Source: Toxonevra muliebris (Eukaryota; Arthropoda; Insecta; Diptera; Pallopteridae). Taken from it: 64,000 nt of DNA. Positions 60,601-64,000 of the stretch are shown piece by piece (position 1 is the stretch's first letter; each line of letters opens with the position of its first letter). The stretch covers positions 82,825,235 to 82,889,234 of the forward strand of contig OY829326.1 in the NCBI GenBank assembly GCA_963691655.1, in the 5' to 3' direction. The notes beneath the pieces were generated by a model. That model worked only from the letters and a program-made list of their open reading frames with translations. It ran no database searches and had not been told where the DNA came from. The position numbers and the translations under genes were made by a program.

Positions 60601-60843
60601 CATTGCCATATTCGACTCTGGGTTTTCTGCATTACGGTTTAGCAAATTTTAAATTATGTGGTATATTTATTTAACTCAAAAGAGCCTAGAATACACATTC
60701 GTAGTTATACTCAAATGACATCGTTGATTGTCATGTTTCGCGTTCAAGGTAAAGATATGCTCCACATAAATATTCCCAAATTGTATTTATTTAGAAACTT
60801 ATATTGAAAATACTGATATACTCACATTTCCATGATGAATTTA
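42661..60843 (-). CDS. Indy: INDY, SLC13-family di/tricarboxylate transporter, 13 coding exons (572 aa)
   Basis: Plasma-membrane carrier for citrate, succinate and related Krebs-cycle anions (SLC13/DASS family). Coding exons in order of transcription: 60843-60836, 55465-55330, 52432-52316, 52205-52057, 48581-48467, 48403-48330, 48261-48136, 43989-43657, 43598-43504, 43432-43346, 43276-43083, 43017-42880 and 42807-42661 (TAA). Every junction is GT-AG and the phases join without gaps to 572 residues, the length I recall for Drosophila INDY. Family motifs seen: [13 protein letters not shown] (about 152-164) and [11 protein letters not shown] (about 461-471), the two SNT-like helical-hairpin positions; [13 protein letters not shown] (about 223-235); and [14 protein letters not shown] near 502-515. 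Many hydrophobic segments are present. The first coding exon holds only ATG GAA AT. Introns carry mariner, hAT, Tc1 and LINE insertions, none within an exon. Confidence 0.95.
44180..45220 (-). mobile_element. RTE-like LINE remnant in an Indy intron
   Basis: The minus strand reads a broken RTE-type reverse transcriptase. Segments in order include [12 protein letters not shown] ...[15 protein letters not shown] and, near the end, [20 protein letters not shown] followed by VSNDG, the RTE thumb signature (FTYLGS). Many stops and frame changes; no ends found. In the 4.1-kb intron between the Indy exons at 48136 and 43989. Confidence 0.6.
45221..46279. other. No gene seen (Indy intron)
   Basis: AT-rich intronic sequence. 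No domain or repeat that I can support. Confidence 0.4.
46280..47460 (+). mobile_element. RNase H-bearing LINE remnant in an Indy intron
   Basis: Begins in the RT thumb ([20 protein letters not shown]), then [14 protein letters not shown]. RNase H remnants follow ([55 protein letters not shown]), then a Cys-rich tail ([12 protein letters not shown]) and an ending with gatatcacaataggccctag. Frameshifts are common. Its 3' sequence tatcacaatRgRcc also occurs at the end of the LINE at 31437-36580, so the two families are related. Confidence 0.75.
49090..49132. other. Short GC-rich hairpin followed by T tract
   Basis: agccccag-taa-ctggggct at 49107-49125 is an exact 8-bp stem with a 3-base loop, followed by a run of T. 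It looks like an intrinsic terminator but lies in an insect intron. No adjoining gene. Confidence 0.35.
49268..49293. repeat. Pyrimidine microsatellite (CT-rich)
   Basis: A simple repeat of ctat and ctct units within an Indy intron. Non-coding. Confidence 0.7.
50475..51240 (-). mobile_element. Jockey/CR1-like LINE remnant, internally deleted, in an Indy intron
   Basis: The minus strand reads [19 protein letters not shown], then the first catalytic RT motif region [17 protein letters not shown] (about 51130-51080). It jumps to the protein C-terminus ([49 protein letters not shown]; 50813-50616). The 3' end has an AATAAATAAACAAATAAAT-type tail on the minus strand (about 50510-50490). The middle of the RT is deleted. 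Short insertions of this kind are 5'-truncated and dead. Confidence 0.7.
52487..53520 (-). mobile_element. Tc1-like transposase remnant in an Indy intron
   Basis: The minus strand at 53440-53250 reads [34 protein letters not shown] and a degraded NPIENLW block, the second and third catalytic regions of a Tc1-type DDE transposase (QDNA.H and SP.LNPIE). A cagtgaaggacaaaagtc end-like sequence lies at 52489. 52720-52810 is shared in inverted orientation with 15165-15245. No opposite end identified. Confidence 0.55.
53640..53818. mobile_element. hAT-like MITE fragment (same family as 7324-7620), in an Indy intron
   Basis: Shares gaaattttcattgactagaa, aaaaagtttaaatgtattga and cattttagcggattttgaaa with the 7324-7620 element, and ends at the same terminus, ttggccacactg. 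The left part is missing or too diverged to see. Confidence 0.7.
53893..54086. repeat. Near-perfect 76-bp inverted repeat with 42-bp loop
   Basis: The arms 53893-53968 and 54011-54086 are reverse complements with about 3 mismatches; both contain cagaagtgaaacttcttgtg and gaagtaaacgaaacacaag. No ORF and no clear target duplication. It lies in an Indy intron next to a hAT MITE fragment. A snap-back MITE or a hairpin-RNA source. Confidence 0.85.
54087..55329. other. No gene seen (Indy intron)
   Basis: Intronic sequence with several short ORFs on both strands (60-78 codons) that show no domain. Nothing named. Confidence 0.4.
57010..58221 (+). mobile_element. mariner transposon, 1212 bp, nearly intact
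   Basis: The ends TTGGGAGTATGAATGTATAAA match in inverted orientation at the two termini, with TA duplicated at 57008-57009 and 58222-58223. The transposase frame (57108-58148) fills the element, has the expected length for the family, and is broken by one nonsense codon. It sits inside the hAT-like element at 56408-58687. Confidence 0.95.
57108..58148 (+). pseudogene. mariner transposase with a single in-frame stop
   Basis: DD34D mariner transposase, a cut-and-paste enzyme acting in the nucleus. [15 protein letters not shown] opens the helix-turn-helix domain ([20 protein letters not shown]). The second DNA-binding helix includes [16 protein letters not shown]. Catalytic Asp residues are visible in [23 protein letters not shown] and [13 protein letters not shown], with the last pair 34 apart. 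The only lesion is TAG at 57696-57698 within [11 protein letters not shown], where the family normally has a second Trp (TGG), so a single G-to-A change explains it. Otherwise 347 codons without a frameshift. Confidence 0.93.
58735..59200. repeat. Degenerate tandem repeat of about 115 bp with one inverted unit
   Basis: Three units follow each other, with shared words in the same order: tttcagggtcg / ggtgat.acaaatctga, then aaaatggc, then gat.agattcgc.tgaaac. A fourth unit at about 59020-59120 is the reverse complement (gtttcaagcaaaacaga, attcttccgccat, ttttgcatttttaaaatctg). Non-coding, in Indy intron 1. Confidence 0.6.
59201..60829. other. No gene seen (Indy intron 1)
   Basis: AT-rich sequence with T tracts. 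No coding region or classified repeat that I can support. Confidence 0.4.
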
Positions 60844-60862
60844 TGTTAATTTCTGAAAGAAA
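60836..60862 (-). other. Indy first coding exon, 27-nt candidate exon with 8 coding bases
   Basis: On the minus strand, tttcag precedes a 19-base 5' UTR and ATG GAA AT, then a gtgagt donor (60835-60830). The AT combines with the T of the next exon (55465) to give Ile, so the protein begins MEIAIEGNS. If the upstream AG is used, a further non-coding exon must lie above 60960; I could not place it. Phase agreement supports the start; the UTR splice is inference. Confidence 0.6.
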
Positions 60863-63319
60863 CAAAAACAAAATTATTTATTATTTTATGTGTATGAATC
60901 GTTAACCTAAAAAATTTGTTCTGCAATAAAAATTTAAAAAAATATTCCTTACAATATTTCTAATTGCCACTATGCGAATTCTAACAATTGAATAAATTTG
61001 TTGCCGATAAGTTCAATCAGCGAATCAATTTGTTGCAGTCTCATACTTGTCAATAAAGAAATAAATAGAACAAACACACAGTGTCGAGGGAAACTGGAGT
61101 CACATGTGCAAAAATAAAAATGTCATTTCACACATTAACATGTGTGCGTAGCACGAAAATGCCCGCGTGATAATTCTAACTACGCAAATTCAGCGATAAA
61201 TACAGTGGAGGACCCAAGAGAAAGTGGGAAACTCGCCTAAATATTGTAAAAACTCTATACAACAATTGTAATATTTTATTTAAAAAAAAGTGTTACTTTA
61301 AAAAACCCAACCGTCCGTCGTAAGATGGAAGACTCATAAAATCATAATCTAATTATTTGAAATTTTTTTGCTGATTTGGCTCTTCGTCTTCATTGTATTA
61401 CCTACAAGATTTCTGTCCCCATGGTGTAAGTACACCATTATATTATAAATTAAAGGAATTGTATCTGAAAACAATGGAAAGTGAATGGTGCAACACCCCG
61501 GCACCAGCGCGTAAAGGTACCTTTTTTTTGTTATCGACAACCTTAGCATAAGTAGTCGAATTAGGTGTCAAACAAAAAGTCTTGATCTCCACAATACGAA
61601 AAAAGCTTTTCTTTCAAGAGATCGTTGGTTGGAAAACGCATGTGTTTACGCCGGCTAATTCTGGCATTACAAATTTTTTGCACCAAAAAAGCAGTTCGCT
61701 TTTGTAAATTAGTAATGACACCACCTTTAATAATTCTGCAATGGCTAGTATTGTGGGACTAAATTATCACTAAATGAATTTTACGTGACATGCGTGTACA
61801 CGCGTTAGCGTGGCATAATTTCCATGTGAGCATGCGAGAGCATAAGTTATTTTTGACCATTACATCATTATAACGTAAAGTGCCCTGTTTTCGGGCACTT
61901 CCTAAGTTCGGACACTTTAAATTTTAGCGAACATCTTTTCGAAAACGTACATAAGAATCCTGCGACTTCTTCCAGTGTGTAGCTGCATTTTTTGTGTTGA
62001 AATTGCCATTAACCTAGAAAGGCTTCATTTATGTGCTTAGTTTCTGAAAACAGTTTGTGGCACAAAGTCATATTTGACGATTTTTTTAGTTTTATAAAAG
62101 GAACAGGAATTTTTATGGAAATATCTTACTTTTTGCCAGAGTATTTATTTATCAGCCATAACAAAATGCAAAAGCTAATTGAAATTTATGTTTTGTTTTT
62201 ATTTGAAATAATAAATTATGTTGTCCGGAATTAGGGAAACTGCAAAACAAGTATTGCTCAACTTCGGACATTGTTTGCGGTGTAATTTTTAAGTTACAAA
62301 AAAATTAGTTTGATAAAAAGAAATTTTACTAAATGTGTATTTATTTATTTATATTAGCAGAATTAATTCTGGCTCGTCCTAGGTAAAGATATTTACTTTT
62401 TCCAGAATCTTTGCTAGAAATACAGAAAATTTTGTCATATCGCCGACTGAAAATTGATTTTTTATAAAATTAAAATTTTTTTATTTGTTTTTCAGTTACC
62501 CCACCCAATTTTATCTAAATAATATTTATGTAAAGTATCGAAATCAGTAATCTTTTTTTATTTTAATTTTTTTTGTTTTGGACTATTTTTATTTTTTAGC
62601 TTTTTATTTTTTAAATTATTAGCACTATTCACTTTTTGTAGTAAAGTGCTGAGTAACGGAGTAAAAAAGTAATGTTGTACTCTAGAGCGTGAACACATCT
62701 AAAACTGTACGCCCACGCTCATGTAGTACTCTCAGAGAGTACTGCATGAGAGTACTACATGAGCGTGAGCGTATTTTTATTACACTGGAAAAAAAACAGC
62801 CCCTCGGCCCCCTAGCCAACTCCTAGCTCCGCTCCTGGATACATAAATACATCTATTAGTATTACATAAAACTACTGAAATATTACTAAGAATTTGAGTT
62901 AGTATATTTATATGATAATTAAGACGAATGACTTAAAATATTCGTAGTAAGAGATAAAAAGAACGAGAGATTAATTGCGGTTTATGATTCAACTGAATCT
63001 TAATGAATTAGATAACAGGTAAGAACGTGCTGCTGGTTTACATACAAACGGCTACATTCATACATACAGATAAAACTTTTTCTAGCCCGACCAGATAAAA
63101 CTTTTTATGCACTGCTCACACATTCTTCAAACTACTTTATTTGCTTTATTTACCCATTTGTTTCAAGGCTTTCCATATAGTCATATGCGATGCCCTTCGC
63201 TGAGTTGTATGCTCCTTTGCAACTTTTACATGTATCGCTGTCAGAAAGAATTTTCAGACAACCAGTCGCTTTATTCGTGCCGTAGAGCTTAGAATTTTTT
63301 TACGTTTCACGATGACTTA
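60863..63319. other. Indy upstream region, no other gene
   Basis: Should contain the Indy promoter and 5' non-coding exon(s), which I cannot place. A perfect 20-bp inverted repeat lies at 62715-62734 / 62747-62766. Two CCCTGTTTTCGG / TTCGGACA-type words at 61880-61920 and 62260 hint at an old repeat. Confidence 0.4.
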
Positions 63320-63613
63320 TAGCGTTTTCTTTTCTTGACAAAATGTTGCATTTTTTTTGCCTCGTGCAATGGCAACAATTTTTTAATGTTGCCCACAACA
63401 CTGCCAAAATGTTGCATTTTTAGTGCAAGAAAAGAACATAAAAATGCTACTCTGTCAGAATCAGCTAATCACCCCGTCATTTAATTGAGTGCAAAAGTGT
63501 TACATTTTTCCCCGCTCAGAAGGCAACATTTTTAAGAAAAGAACACAATACTTTCGGAAAAGGCTGCCTCTTTTTCAGAAAAGAACACGAAAAAATGCAA
63601 CAAGAAAACGCTA
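63320..63613. mobile_element. PIF/Harbinger-like MITE, 294 bp
   Basis: Starts TAGCGTTTTCTTTTCTTG and ends CAACAAGAAAACGCTA. TTA is duplicated at 63317-63319 and 63614-63616. The interior carries repeated atgttgca / tgcaac words in both directions. No ORF. The 3-bp TTA duplication suggests Harbinger. Confidence 0.75.
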
Positions 63614-63616
63614 TTA

Positions 63617-64000
63617 GTCAGACTTTTTTATAAGCCTGAATTCGTTTGAATTCTTACGCATTATTACTTCAAATCTCACATATATGATCAGTGATGGCAT
63701 GACTACCAAATTAAAAATTTGGTGAGAAATAGTGCATGGACAACCCATCTAAGTTACACTAAAAAATGTAATTGGTGCTATCATTGTACATACCATATGT
63801 GCACCACCGCTGCAATTCCACTTCAATACAATATTTCTACATTCGCTGGACTGTTGTGCCTAGCCTTGCTAGCTAGCGACTTTATTTACCGGGAATGCCA
63901 CTATGACCTGATACCCAACGACTTAGATGAGCGGCTGTTAGCTACTACCTTGGAGGTAGCATAAGTAGATACACACAGTAGATATCAACTGATTTTATAT
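63617..64000. other. No gene seen
   Basis: An 81-codon frame at 63719-63964 shows no recognisable domain and starts in AT-rich repeat-like sequence. I do not call it. Confidence 0.35.

Noticed and set aside
63719..63964. 81-codon ORF near the right edge
   Set aside because: No recognisable domain or homologue, no promoter or splice evidence.
1..64000. CRISPR arrays, bacterial-type operons, riboswitches
   Set aside because: The sequence is an insect-type genome with spliced genes. I saw no regularly spaced repeat/spacer arrays and no bacterial gene organisation.

Overview
The window looks like a TE-rich chromosomal segment of a higher fly (Diptera, Brachycera; a tephritid-like acalyptrate is my best guess). 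The evidence is two spliced genes whose products match Drosophila family members over their whole length, with GT-AG introns up to about 10 kb, in AT-rich DNA packed with mariner, Tc1, hAT, PIF/Harbinger and non-LTR elements.

Two cellular genes are present and converge tail to tail. Catalase (Cat, + strand, 10577-22418) has three coding exons for a 506-residue protein with the catalytic His, Asn and Tyr in place. Indy (SLC13-type di/tricarboxylate transporter, - strand, 60843-42661) has 13 coding exons whose phases all join to give 572 residues, the first exon contributing only 8 coding bases. I built these gene models by hand. To my recollection the Drosophila orthologues lie close together on 3L (75D-E), so this may be conserved microsynteny. 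Both gene products are metabolic: peroxide removal in peroxisomes and citrate/succinate transport at the plasma membrane.

Layout: 1-10.0 kb is a repeat-rich upstream region holding several MITE families, a decayed RNase H-bearing LINE and an internally deleted LINE nested in a MITE. 10.4-10.6 kb is the Cat promoter and exon 1. 10.6-20.9 kb is the first Cat intron, with a complete-ended but decayed Tc1-like element and two MITEs. 20.9-22.6 kb is the rest of Cat. 22.6-42.3 kb is the intergenic interval, with a hAT MITE with perfect 8-bp target duplication, a deleted mariner, pieces of an unclassified multi-copy gene family, and a 5.1-kb LOA-like LINE with a 14-bp target duplication that is itself interrupted by a tRNA-derived SINE with a 12-bp duplication. 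A second RNase H LINE and a PIF/Harbinger element follow. 42.6-60.8 kb is Indy; its introns hold RTE-like and other LINE remnants, Tc1 remnants, a 76-bp near-perfect hairpin, and a hAT element containing a mariner with a single nonsense codon. 60.9-64 kb is Indy upstream DNA with one more MITE.

The most informative non-genic signal is the LINE/SINE pair at 31.4-36.6 kb: the SINE carries a 3' end very similar to that of the LINE it sits in, as expected if the LINE machinery mobilised it. The most likely undescribed element is the one the LINE landed in. Its coding fragments belong to a family I recognise from arthropod genomes only as uncharacterised protein, and it is bordered by about 85-bp inverted copies of one sequence.
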